Shown here: piece by piece, positions 1 through 10,568 of the stretch | Position numbering within the stretch: the first letter of the stretch is position 1 | Layout of the letters: every line of letters starts with the position of its first letter | NCBI RefSeq assembly: GCF_020520425.1 | Contig: NC_079492.1 | Coordinates: forward strand, 58,899,042 to 58,963,041 | Reading direction: 5' to 3' | Source: Spinacia oleracea | Taxonomy: Eukaryota > Streptophyta > Magnoliopsida > Caryophyllales > Amaranthaceae | Length of the DNA: 64,000 bases | Translations under genes and position numbers: made by a program | The notes under the pieces: model-generated | What the model saw: the letters and a program-made list of their open reading frames with translations, nothing else | Databases searched by the model: none | What the model was told of the DNA's origin: nothing

Positions 1-1
1 C

Positions 2-715
2 TATAGCAAGTTTATAGCTTTATCGAGGTTTGCACCTGAGGTGGTAGCTACTGAGGAGCTAAAAGCTCAAAGGTTCGAGCAAGGGCTAACTGATGAAATT
101 CAACTGGGATTAGGTGGAGAAACCTTTACATCCTTGGACATAGTGTATGGGAGAGCTGCTCATATTTATGGTCTGCAGTCTAGAAGGGACAAGAAAACTG
201 TGGTAATTGGGGAAAAGAGAAAAGATTCTGATGCTGGGGGTAACCAAGAAAACTTTAAAAGGAATAGAAACGGAAATGGGAATGGAAATGGGAATTTCCA
301 AGGAGGAAACAATCAGGGGCACCACAACAACTCGAACCAATCTAAGAGAGTGCATCATTGCAAAATGTGCAGTAACAATCACCCTGGTAAGAACTGCAAA
401 GGAGAATTAGTGACCTGCAACTATTGTAAGAAAAGGGGACATAGGGAGTATGAGTGCTTCACTAAGCATAGAAAGGAACAAAATAGTAATGGAGGTGGAA
501 ACCAAGTGAGGTTTAACCAATCTGGAGGTCAAAATTCAAAGCCTGGAGGGGCACAAAACAATCAAGAGAACTATAATAAGCCTGCAAATGATAACAACAA
601 CCCGAATAAGGCTCCAGGAAAGTTGTACATGATGAATCAGAATGAAGATGAACGATCTTCCGATATAGATTCTGGTACTTTTCTATTAACTCCGCGCAAG
701 TTAAGCATTATTTAA
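2..715 (+). CDS. Retrotransposon gag, 3' part (Ty3/gypsy-type), truncated
   Basis: The reading frame is open from base 2, so the gag starts upstream of the window. The N-terminal part resembles the end of the plant retrotransposon gag domain (RFEQGL, YGRAAHIYGLQ). A Gly/Asn-rich linker follows, then two CCHC zinc knuckles at about residues 120-132 (CKMC...H...C, spacing 2-3-4) and 139-152 (CNYCKKRGHREYEC, canonical 2-4-4). Zinc knuckles bind the element RNA during particle assembly. The Asn/Gly-rich tail is followed by SSDIDSGTFLL, where the aspartic protease would normally start. Instead the frame reads a few unrelated residues and stops. No protease, reverse transcriptase or integrase follows before the LTR, so pol has been deleted. 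The element would need proteins from an intact relative. The call is certain at the family level; the exact clade (Tekay/Del-like) is inferred. Confidence 0.88.
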   Translation, partial: YSKFIALSRFAPEVVATEELKAQRFEQGLTDEIQLGLGGETFTSLDIVYGRAAHIYGLQSRRDKKTVVIGEKRKDSDAGGNQENFKRNRNGNGNGNGNFQGGNNQGHHNNSNQSKRVHHCKMCSNNHPGKNCKGELVTCNYCKKRGHREYECFTKHRKEQNSNGGGNQVRFNQSGGQNSKPGGAQNNQENYNKPANDNNNPNKAPGKLYMMNQNEDERSSDIDSGTFLLTPRKLSII

Positions 716-1158
716 TTCGTGGTGACTTGTTCTTTTGTTTCGTCATCTGTTGTGAAAAGTCTAAAGTGAGTAGTTTTAGTGAAATAGGAATTTTGAGGAT
801 AGAATTCGTCGAAAGAGAATTTTGGTTAGCTATTCCCTGAGGTGAGTTACGAGGGCGTAACTCGTTTTCTTTAAGGGAGGTAGAATGCGATAGAAATTCG
901 CGCTTTTTACCTATTTTATGGCATTTTTATGCATTTTATTGCTTATTTTAGCAAATTTTACAAGTTGATGCAAAGTAAATAGATTCTCCGCATAAGAAAA
1001 GATGTTCATGAGTAACACAAACAACTTTGAGTTGGCAAAAGAATGCACATAGGTGGCACAAGTACTTCTCTAGTAAGAATAAGTTAAAAGCTTTTGGGGA
1101 AAATGTGGGAAATTTCGTGTCAAGTTTCGGGACGAAACTTCTTTTAAGAGGGGTAGAT
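716..1158 (+). other. Retrotransposon 3' untranslated region with polypurine tract
   Basis: This stretch between the gag stop and the LTR has no coding sequence. It ends with gacgaaacttcttttaag and then the purine run aagaggggtaga immediately before the LTR TG, which is the expected plus-strand primer. A very similar block lies at about 850-889 (gagggcgtaactcgttttct, then ttaagggaggtagaatgcg). The PPT-like motif is therefore present twice, about 270 bp apart. Confidence 0.75.
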
Positions 1159-4098
1159 TGTAATACCCCGTAAATTTATAAATTTTATTAATATATTTTA
1201 ACGTATATTATTTATATTTAAATAGAATTTATGAATTTTAAGTAATAAATATATAATTAACATATATTTATTTTATTTTAAGTACGTTCTAATATTTAAC
1301 GATTTTTGAACTTTATTATATATTTAATGTATATTTAATTTTATGTAAATACATTTTAAATATTTTAACGATTTATGAAATTAAAAATAATTTCAGAATT
1401 TTATGTTGAAAAGAATTTGAGTTACGAAAACACATTAGAATTTGGAAAATAAGCCTAATCGATTTTGAATTCCAATACTAAGACTAAATCCTAACTCTAG
1501 CCTAATTGATAAAGCCCAAAGTAAAAAAACCCAAACTACCCACTCCCTTCTCTTTCAATATTACGTAAAAACAAAAGAAAAGAAACAATCAGCTACCTCC
1601 TTCAAACTCACGTAAACCCAAACCCTCAAAACCTGCTCCTTTCTTTGCAGCCGTAGCCGCCAACCACCGCCGGACTTCCGTCGCTGCACCACCGTACACC
1701 CGCCGGTAACCTCCTTCTTCTTGGCCGTCCTTCTTCTTCGTTCTCTTCTCCTTCGCCCTTATTCTTCTCTGTTTGTTTATTTGCTCCTCCTCACTCGCTG
1801 CTCGTTCGCAGCCGACACCACCGTCAGCACTGTCGTGCGCCACCGCGCTGCACCGTCCGCCTGCACCGGCGCCGCTTCCCTACTCCTACTCTAATCGGTA
1901 TTATCTCCCCCTTGTTTTCTTATTTCTCATTTATTTTCTCCTCCTAACTCCTTGCGTTTTGCCTACCCTCGAACCAGCCACCACCGCGTCGCACGCCCAG
2001 CCGCCGCGCCACCACTCTGCAACCTCCGTGCTCGCTGCCGCAAAGTCCACCGCCGGCCAGCCTCTCCTCTTTCTCTCCTTTTGGTTATTTCTTAAACCCT
2101 AAGTTATTTAAATGTTTTAATTACGTTTTAATAATTTAATTTATGTTTCTTGAATTAAATTTATGATTTTTATGATTAAGTTATGAAATTTCAGATTATA
2201 TGTTGTTGAAATTAATTTAATTATTTTCAGATTTATTAACTACGTTTAATTTAGGGTCTTAATGAAGTTTTATTAATTTAATTCATGCTCCTTGAATGTA
2301 AATTATAAGTTATCATGATTAAATTATATTTTCAGATTATATATTATGTTTAAATAATAAATTTAATTTTCAGATTATGTAATTGAATTGAAATAAGGAA
2401 TTTAATTATTAAAGCATGGATTTTTAAGGTTTTAATATTCTAAAATCATAATAGAATGATTATATATTATTAAAGCTATTATTTTTATGATTTTAATAAC
2501 GTTGATTATGTTTTGTGGACGTTTGAAATTATTTTATATTGCTGGAAATTTTAAAAGGGATGTTTTATTGGAGTTTAGAACGTTTTGGGATCATTAGGTT
2601 AATAGTTATTATGCTTGGAGGTTATTTAGTTAAGTTTCGATATTGGGGATGGTTCAAAATGTGTTTAGGGTCTATTTAGAGTACTTTAGTATTGCTGTAA
2701 ATTGTTGGATATTGATTGGGAATTTTATTGGTTGTTTTTAGGCGGAGAATTCTTTGTAGGCGACTTTTGAATTCGTTAAAGTGGCCTATCAGTTTGTTTA
2801 CACAAGGTACGTACATACCTGTGTGCTTGAAATGTGTGTGATTTGTTGAAACCATGTTGAAATTGTTGATGAACTTAGTTATGTTGAAAGTGCATGTTTA
2901 ATATTGTTGGATGGACATGTTGATCATATATATTTCGTTATGAGAATTATAACATGTTAGTATGGATTATTGATGCAAGCATGTCAGTTGGGAACTTTAT
3001 TTTATATACATTGATTCAGATCGATTGATCGTTGTTCCCTTTTAGTTTTTCACTACTTTATAAGGGCCGAGGACCTTGTTTAGTAAGTTGAAACCTTATG
3101 CCCATATAGAGGGTTGATCAGTATTAAAGGAAATGTTGAATTATTTGGAATAAGTCTTGATTGACATCTCTGTGATCACTTACTTAATTCCAAGAGAAAA
3201 ACAGTCGTGAATAAATGTTGTTTGTATGCCTTATGTGATTGTTGAGTCACAACATAGTTTAATTTATAAATCATGTAAAGTGAAACTGAGTAGCAATAGC
3301 TTTAGACTGTGCACGTCTAAAGTGACGGACAATCAGGAGTTGGGGTCATGGGTAGCCTATGGCTTTTTCTGGGGCCGGATTGATCACCGGTTCTATTTTA
3401 TTCAAAGGTCCCTCGATATCGCAGGTCATTGGGGTTTACGGAGTCGCGCCCGTACCTCGTCTTCCTTAGTGAAGAAGAAGAAGTTTCTTGTAGCAACTCG
3501 GTCCATTGACTATTTCAATTAAAATAATGTTATTGTTATAAAAGTCTAGTCCAGTCTAGCCTAGTCTAGTCAAGTGTGGTATTCAAATTAATATGTGTTG
3601 TTTGCCCTTACTTATCGTTTATTAGTATCATGTGAAGATTGTTTTTGTTTTAGTATGTAGTACTCAGCTTTGCTGATTACGTGCTTTTGCTTGTGCATGT
3701 TGATCATGACTATGCCTTATTGATCCTGTGATGACCCAATCTTTGGTGAGCAGTCTCTAAGGATCAATAAGCACTGTCCATCTACAGGTTTGAAGATGAT
3801 GCATCATGGGGATCGGGATTAGAGAGCTTGTATTTAGTTTTGTTTTGCTAAGTGACTTGGTTTGTTAATTTGGACTTTAAACTTGTCGTACTATTTATAT
3901 TTCCTTATTTTCGTTGATTGGTTTTTGGGATTAAACCTGTAATCGATTATTTATAAAACTAAAGTTAGTTTTATGTTTTCCGCTGCAAAATTCTGAATAA
4001 GCCGTTACGTTTTCACACGGGCGATAATGCCTTGATAATTCTCTACGTTTTATATTAAAAGATTATTTTAGAAAAGAGAGAATTGTCGGGGTGTTACA
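1159..4098 (+). repeat. 3' LTR (2,940 bp) of the Ty3/gypsy-type element
   Basis: It starts TGTAATACCCCG directly after the polypurine tract and ends CGGGGTGTTACA. These are inverted copies of each other (one mismatch) and carry the TG...CA ends of an LTR. The C/G-rich stretch at about 1600-2090 in an otherwise AT-rich LTR looks like a transcribed leader. The distal part (3660-3830, with tactcagctttgctgattac and caggtttgaagatgatgc) resembles known plant gypsy LTR 3' regions. ORFs inside (for example 1773-2102 and 3226-3522) are low-complexity or frame accidents. The right-side target duplication would be tcctc (4099-4103); the left copy is outside the window. Confidence 0.85.
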
Positions 4099-4196
4099 TC
4101 CTCTCTCGCAAATTTTCTCTCCCATCAGTCCTCACGCATCTCTAATCAAGGTTTCAGCTTAAAATTCAATCCATCAATGGCGTTTGCAGATATTAG
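4099..4196 (+). CDS. Possible leader and first coding exon of a host gene
   Basis: Immediately after the LTR lies a CT-rich leader, then ATG GCG TTT GCA GAT ATT AG at 4177-4196, followed by a consensus plant 5' splice site AG|GTAATTTTC. The exon reads MAFADI plus a split codon. The following sequence is T-rich and intron-like and includes a ccctaa/agggttt-type motif common near plant gene starts. I cannot identify the gene, and no convincing second exon was found before the CACTA element at 8948. If the gene is real, the LTR has replaced its promoter region. It could also be a captured gene start. Confidence 0.4.
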
Positions 4197-4696
4197 GTAA
4201 TTTTCATCTCCCTCCTACATTTTCTCTTCAAAAATCTCAAATTAGGGTTTCGAAATTATCAATTTTTTTCCCCAAATCGTCGATGAGTTTTAGGTTGAAT
4301 AACAAAACAACGATTTACGGTATAAATTTATTTGTATGCTTTCTTTTTCTTTTTTGACTTTTGAATTATTTAATTATATGTTCTCGTTTGTTGTTTTTGC
4401 GGTTATTTTGTGTATAAATCGAATTGTTATTTCCCCTTCTTTTCTAGATTTATGAACTAAGATTTTAGCTTTTTAACTACTGGAATATCTGATATACTTA
4501 ATAAGTAATTTACGTTCTAATTGGTAGTTCTTTTATTTTAATTGCTCTGTTATGAATATTGTTCTTGCTGTTGTTTATGTGTTTTTCTATTTTGCAAGTG
4601 CTGATAATGCTTCTACCACTTGTGTAGTGTCCTTTGCCGTAGATGAATGAATACATGTAGTATAAGATAATGATGTTTCTCTCTGTTGTATTGGTT
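4197..4696. other. Intron-like AT-rich stretch, no gene seen
   Basis: T-rich sequence with no long frame and no transposon ends that I could recognise. It is consistent with the start of a large first intron of the 4177 exon. Confidence 0.4.
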
Positions 4697-5415
4697 GGGA
4701 CATCACTTAAGGTTTTCAGATATAACTCCTCAGACTGCCTGTTGCATCTCCTTGGGACTCTTAGAAGATTTTACCTAGAGTTCGGCATTATGACTGCGTA
4801 TTTGTTGGAATACTCCCTCCGTCGCGGAATACTCAACCCGGTTTGACCGGCACAGAGTTTAAGGGACTTGAATTGACTTATTTAATTTAATAGGTAGTAG
4901 TTGATAGTGGGGTATTATTTTAATGTAGTTAGTGGGAGTTGGGTTAAGAGGTGGAGTTGGGGGAGAGTAGGAGTTGAATTTTTAATTATTTTTTGTATGG
5001 AGTAGGGGGTAGGTGGGTTAATAGGGGTGGAGTGAGAAATAATATAATATTGTTAGAATATTTCCATTTTTAGAAACAGGTCAAGTATTAAGGGACGGCC
5101 CGATAAGGAAAACAGGTCAAGTATTCCGGGACGGAGGGAGTACAACTTAAGGTTTTCAGATATTAGCTACCAAGAGTTCAGACTGCCTGTTGCATTGTTT
5201 GGACTCTTAGAAGATTTTTATCTAGTGTGACGTTTGATTGTGTTTTCGAGCGATATGCATTGGCCAGTTTGGTTGAAATATGACCTGAGGTTTTCAGTTA
5301 TTTAGCACTTGAGATTACCTATTGCTTCTATTGGACTCTTAGAAGATTTACCTTGAGTGTGGTGTTCTGGTCGTGTTTTCGAGCGTTATCCACGGGTCAA
5401 TTTGGTTGGGAAAAG
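4697..5415 (+). repeat. Three tandem copies of a ~130-bp unit, first copy split by a MITE
   Basis: The diagnostic string ggttttcag ... cctgttgcat ... ggactcttagaagattt occurs at about 4710, 5152 and 5290. Copies 2 and 3 share a further part, gtgttttcgagcg...ttggttg. Copy 1 ends in ttgttggaa, then the MITE, and resumes at caacttaagg. Removing the MITE gives three head-to-tail units. The divergence between copies shows the duplications are older than the MITE insertion. Confidence 0.7.
4813..5140. mobile_element. Stowaway-type MITE (Tc1/mariner), 328 bp
   Basis: The element starts CTCCCTCCGTC and ends GACGGAGGGAG. These are perfect terminal inverted repeats of the classic plant Stowaway type, flanked on both sides by the TA target duplication (4811-4812 and 5141-5142). 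It has no coding capacity. It sits inside the first copy of the ~130-bp tandem repeat. Confidence 0.92.
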
Positions 5416-5502
5416 CTGCTTCCATCTACTTAGGTGAATCTGTTTTTACAATAAATATTTTTTGTTGTTAGATGGCTATTAATTGTCACAACACAAAACA
5501 TT

Positions 5503-5585
5503 TTGATTTACTTTTTAGTTATTTTGATTTAGTTTTTGGTTATTATGATTTAGTTTTGAGGTATTTTGATTTACTTTTTACTCCA
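5503..5585 (+). repeat. Short tandem repeat, ~20-25 bp unit (ttttgattta...)
   Basis: Four imperfect copies of attttgatttactttttagtt-like sequence lie head to tail. This is an AT-rich local minisatellite with no coding signal. Confidence 0.6.
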
Positions 5586-6539
5586 TGTTCCCTCGTTAGT
5601 GTTGTATATACAAATAAAAAATAGAATTGTAACATGGGAGCAATGACTTGTGTAATGAAAAAGAGTGTAAGAGTTTATAGATGATACGGTTTTGCGTATG
5701 TTGTGTTTCCAGTTTTTTGGAATGAGTTTTCCGTCTCTGTCTGCTATGCTTTTGTTGATATTGACAAGCTTCTTGATGTAATCCAAGCCGGCGTTGTCGT
5801 CATTGATAGTGTCGTCAATCATCATCGACAATGTCGTCGGACGTCATCGACAGTGTTGGCGGACATCATCAACATTATATCTGCAATCAAAGTCTTGTGT
5901 GCGATGTTATCACGAAAAATAAATTATATAATTGTATTGTTAGTTGTAGCATATAAATAAGATTATGATCAATATTTAAGATCATGAGTAAGAGTAAAGT
6001 ATACTATCTCGTCCCTCTGTGGCAACTTCAAGAAAGTATTTGAGTTGGAGTTAGCCAAAAATAAGATGTCGTATGCCAATATCTGATGTCAAGTATTTGC
6101 AATGCTATGATGGATTGTCCCTGTGTCCTTGACATTCTGGTTGTGTTGTTCTCATGGTCGTCGACGTCTTCGTGTCGTTGTTAGTGAACCACGTTGTCAT
6201 GATCGTCTTTTAAAACTTTCTTTTACAGAGAAGTCACTAGTTGATGTTGATCCAGCACTGCCTCGACATGGAGTTTGCATCAGGAGACGACTTATGGGTG
6301 TCGCAACATTAACCTTCTGACGACATCATTGGTTTGGGATCTGTGATGACAAACAACTACAACATGGTCTTTTGCATATCTCGTTTGCTTAGTCATTTGA
6401 AAAGGTGAACCCATTTTTTGTCTCGTCAAGGATTGATGTCTTCATGAAGATGATCTAGTCGGCCTGCATAGATATGACACCACTTCACGAACTCGTCATG
6501 TCTGGGTTGTTTGACGTCACTCCACACTCTGATGTCGAA
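5586..6539. other. Non-coding stretch with GTCGTC-rich imperfect repeats
   Basis: Between 5790 and 5880, and again from 6150, the sequence is rich in gtcgtc/gacgac and tcatcgaca-like words. It grades into the 29-bp minisatellite downstream. Frames at 5703-5960 and 6123-6320 are products of this composition. No recognisable gene. Confidence 0.4.
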
Positions 6540-6860
6540 CCGTACTTTTGATGACGACACAATCTCGACACATCTCTATTGACGGCGCTCCGACATCGAC
6601 TCGTACTTTGATGACGACATTGTCTCGTCACATCTACCTTCAACGTACACATGCTGCCACCGACTCGTACTTTGGTGACGACACGGTCTCGGCACATCTT
6701 TTGATGACAACACGATCTCGACACATCTTTTGATGACGACATGGTCTCGACACATCTTTTGCTGGCGGCACGGTCTCGGCACATCTTCTGATGACGACAC
6801 GGTCTCGACACATCTGCTTGCCGGCGGCACGGTCTCGGCAAATCTTTTGATGACGAGGTG
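6540..6860 (+). repeat. 29-bp minisatellite (tttgatgacgacacggtctcgacacatc)
   Basis: At 6700-6790 four consecutive units of exactly 29 bp can be read (ttttgatgac, then gacacggtct, then cgacacatc, with a few substitutions). More diverged units lie on both sides, some with inserts. The unit is not a multiple of three, so all three frames on both strands stay open and give Arg/Cys/His-rich frames on the minus strand (6485-7014). Those frames are artefacts of the repeat. Confidence 0.85.
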
Positions 6861-7725
6861 GGTTTGTACTCTTATTGGGGAGTGGTGGCGATGGAGGTTG
6901 CGGATCTGATATGCGATTGTAGAACTTCATTCTCCCTCGGAGAAGGATGATGTGCTTCTCCATGGTTTTCAGACGGCGAGTAACACCATTGGATAAGATT
7001 AGGAATGCGGACATGGTGGAGAAGTGGGTTATTTTTAGTGAATGGATGAGATTATCAAGCTCTTCTTGATTGTCAGGCCCACGGTGGACGCCAAATTGTT
7101 TTGGACAAATTCTATCCAGGGTCGGATTCGTCGGAGGGAGGGGGAGCTAACAATACGAATGAGCAAGATAATATAAATATGATGGGAGCAAAGATGAAAA
7201 ACTCTTAAGGAAATGAGAGAGGGGTACGTACTATATTATCATGAAGTGTAGTAGTGTATGAATTCATGTCTACAATGAGCAATAATCTGCTATTTATACA
7301 TGAGTAATTGAATTGCAATCATAAACACCATCATTAGACCAAGGAAATATTGCATGTAACCCCCCTAACCTTTAATGACTGTAACCTTCCCTTGATTTCA
7401 ACCTTGCATTTAATAATTGTAACCGTCCCTTTACTTTAGCCATTTTCCTTGATCAATGTCCATAACCTTTATTATTGTCTTGATGGCTATCATATGACCA
7501 TCTGAATGGGTCTGCCTTGCCACGTCATGGGGACGTTATTTTTCCTCCCCAACAATAACCACTCCAAAGTTCAAATCGATTGAGATTTTTTTTTTTTTTT
7601 TTGTAAATGTAAGACTAGAAGGATAAAAAAATATAAAAAAATGAAGATGACTATGGAAAAAAGAAGTTAAAGTATATTATTCCTTTTTTTTTGGTAAATG
7701 GGATTTTTATTAACCAAAAGATGAT
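6861..7725. other. Non-coding stretch, unassigned repeat-like sequence
   Basis: Around 7076-7150 lies cccacggtggacgccaaatt followed by a GGAGGGAGGGGG tract. I recognise this as repeat-like but cannot place it. The rest is AT-rich with a poly-T run near 7590. No gene, and no inverted ends were found. Confidence 0.35.
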
Positions 7726-7733
7726 AATGTACA

Positions 7734-8151
7734 CAGTGGCGGATCCAAGGGGAGGCCTACCCGGGCCTTGGCCCACCCCATGGATCTGCTTTGGGTTAAG
7801 TAATAAATGATCCAAGGTTAATGTTGAAGTTGTTATAGCCTAATGGTTTGTTTCTTAGCCATATAGTTTTACTACCCAATAGAAAACTAGGGATCGATTC
7901 CCCATCCCCCCAACCCTTATGCACATAAACATTTTATTTTATTTTGATTAGAATTTTATTTCAATTCCCTTGTACTTCCAAATATACATTGGTCTATCTT
8001 TATGTTTTAAAATTTTGCTATTTCAAACAATTAATAAATTTTCCTATTAAAATAAATTGCATTATTATTTTGATGAAACTTTAAAATTCAAAAACATAAA
8101 TAACATAAACAATTTGGCCCACCCTAAAAAATTATCCTGGATCCCCCGCTG
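7734..8151. mobile_element. hAT-type MITE, 418 bp
   Basis: Terminal inverted repeats CAGTGGCGGATCCA and TGGATCCCCCGCTG are flanked by a perfect 8-bp target duplication AATGTACA (7726-7733 and 8152-8159), the hAT signature. It is non-coding. It contains a tRNA-like box A (TAGCCTAATGG, 7836-7846) and box B (GGATCGATTCC, 7891-7901). A longer relative with the same ends lies at 38463-39202. Confidence 0.93.
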
Positions 8152-8159
8152 AATGTACA

Positions 8160-8680
8160 AAGACGACAAACTTCAAAGAATCTTAAACTTCAAAGTAAAC
8201 GTTTTTAAAAAAAATTAGACGTAGTCCAATCCAGCAAAAAGAAAAGAACAAATTTGTTAGATTTGATAGCAAATATGCGATCTAACCAAAGTAGAACTTT
8301 ACAAAACATACACGTACACTTAACCACTGCATCATCTTGTAGAATACGTCTTTTAATTGCAGATTTAATATGTCTTGTATTATTTAGACTGGATTTTGTA
8401 CAGCACTACAGTTATTATTAAAAAAAATTAAGGATGTCACGTGCTCCTCTTTGCCCTTATCTGAGTCCATCAATGGCGCGCGGGAGGTACACATCCACTC
8501 AATGTTAACCACTAGGCCAAAATCATATTGGTTCCATTGTTTTAGGGATCCATTTTGAGTATGGTACTTTTAATTAATTAGGTAGCACTCCAGAGTTATC
8601 GAATATAGGAAGAGCGTATTAAAATATAATACTCTCCCCGTCCCGTAATAATATATACATATTAGTTTTTACATTTTTTT
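8160..8680. other. Intergenic, nothing recognisable
   Basis: AT-rich sequence with no long frame and no paired repeat ends. Near 8635-8652 there is a ctccccgtcccgtaataata string that resembles a decayed Stowaway end, without a matching partner. Confidence 0.35.
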
Positions 8681-8684
8681 TTCA

Positions 8685-8947
8685 TTTGTTTCAGATTAAG
8701 TTTTACACTTTTGATCACAAAGAGGAGATAGCTGAGTGTCAAAATAAAATAGAGGATGGAGTATCAAATCAATTCCTAACGAAAGAAGGAAACTTGGTGT
8801 ACGTGATATATAAATATATTACTACGATAATATGGTCCTCTTATCGAGATCGATCGATGTTTAGTAACGTTACCACGTTCGATACTTCGATCGATTCTTC
8901 CATGTGATTAAATATTAAGATGGTGCATGTGATTAACGATTGATATA
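8685..8947 (+). repeat. Segment duplicated at 26950-28660
   Basis: The words gatcacaaagaggag, agtgtcaaaataaaa, atcgatgtttagtaacg and taccac occur here in the same order as at 26950-27030 plus 28600-28650. The second copy is interrupted by a 1.5-kb MULE and lies just downstream of the cystine-knot peptide gene. This copy is cut by the CACTA element at 8948. The 73-residue frame 8686-8907 is therefore probably not a gene. Confidence 0.6.
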
Positions 8948-9640
8948 CACTACAAAATAAAGTCATTTTAGCAACACTTCAAATTTGTTGCTATTTTGAA
9001 GAAATCCGTTTCTAAGTCTAGTTAGCAACGGATTGGAAACGAAAAATAATGGTTACTAAAACGCTGGTTGCCAAATGATATTAGCAACTAAATCCCAAAA
9101 TATTTTGTTGCCATTTTGCATCAATGAAATATGGTTTCCATATTGGTTACCATGTGCAGGAGTGCGTTTACTTTGGTTGCTAGAAATAGCAACGAACTAT
9201 TAAAAAACGGTTGCCACAACTAGCAACAACTTATTAACATTGGTTGCTAAAAATAACAACAAATTAATAACATTGGTTTCTAAAAACAGGGCAACGAATA
9301 TTTAATTTAGTTTCTAGTAGGACAAACAAAATTATTTATTTGGTTGCTAATAGTAGCAACAGATAATTTATTTTTGGTTGCCAACAATGGCAACAAATTA
9401 TTTATTTGGTTGCTAACATTAGCTACAAATTATTTATTTATGTTGCAAATAATGGAAACAAATTATTTATTTGGTTGCTAATATTAGCTACAGATTTTTG
9501 GAATTTATGTGGTAAATAATGGCAACGCATCATTTCATTAAGTTGCTAATAATTGTTATTAAACTAGCAACAAAATTTGCACCGGATATTTTTTTGGTTG
9601 CCAAACCTAGCAACAAAATATTTTTTCCATTGCTTTATTT
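8948..9640. repeat. Left subterminal repeat region of the CACTA element
   Basis: There are at least 25 copies of short words such as ttgctaa, tagcaac, ggttgcta and aatggcaac in both orientations. In En/Spm elements the TNPA protein binds such subterminal motifs to bring the ends together. The same words fill the opposite end at 24240-25291. Confidence 0.8.
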
Positions 9641-9969
9641 ACTGTTCTATTTTCAAATTCTGAAATAAATTTAAATCAAATTTATTGATGCAATATTTAC
9701 AACAACGAATAAATAATAAAAACTTTCATTAAAAAATCAATTCAAAGCCTACAAAAGAAGTTTCATCCCAACAAAATTGCATATATATGCAATATATAAC
9801 CTGTAATCCCCTAAATGACATAATTGCATAATTTGCAATATATATTTGTTTACCTGCTTTCACTAGAAAAGAAAAAAAAAACTCTACGCTAAACTAATCG
9901 TCCAAATGTGTTCCAATCAATAAGCCAAAAATAACACAAAGCCATGCAATTTCTTCTGATAATCAGCAT
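9641..9969. other. Non-coding, 3' flank of the TNPA gene
   Basis: AT-rich sequence between the last TNPA exon and the left subterminal repeats. It presumably contains the polyadenylation region of the minus-strand transcript. No discrete motif could be assigned. Confidence 0.35.
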
Positions 9970-10568
9970 TCAAGGTTGGCGTAAAATGACATTTTCAGTT
10001 AGGAAAAGAATCTGAGCTTGCATAGCCTTCATAGCATCTGTTGTTTCTTTAAGTTGTCTTGTTGTTTCATCAAACTTTTTTTCTGTTTCATTGAGCTTTG
10101 TTGTTGTTTCATCTAGGACCACCTTTGTTTCTTCAATCTCCTTCGCTTGTTCCAAATTTTTCGAAGAGAGTAGTTCAACATTACTTGTCAAATTAGTCAC
10201 TAGCTCATTCCGCACTTTCTTGAAACTTGGGTCGTTGTTTGGTTTCACATAAAAGTTGTCAATAGCATTTCCAAGACCATACACTCTCCCATTCTTCCAT
10301 CCACCTAAGGCTTCCAAAAATAACTCGTTCTCTGTTTTAGGATTCTCATCCTCCAAGTTGTTAGATTTTTTGCTTTGAAAATCAGCCTGACAAAAAGGTG
10401 AAAATATGCGATTAAGACTAATGATTTTCTGTTACAAGGGCATATGTATAATAAATTATATAAGTAGGAACTCACCCAAACTTTTCGTGACGTCTCGTCC
10501 ACGAATTCACCATTCTCTTTAGCATGGCCTTTGTAATACACCTCGGATGGAGTAGGCGGACGCATCAA

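Noticed and set aside
110-410. Minus and alternative plus frames across the gag region
   Set aside because: Shadows of gag; the zinc-knuckle frame is the real one.
1589-2102. Ala/Arg/Pro-rich frames on both strands in the LTR
   Set aside because: GC-rich leader-like part of the LTR; no start context, no domain.
6485-7014. Cys/His/Arg-rich minus-strand frames resembling zinc fingers
   Set aside because: Direct translation of the 29-bp minisatellite; Cys spacing follows the repeat, and several frames look alike.
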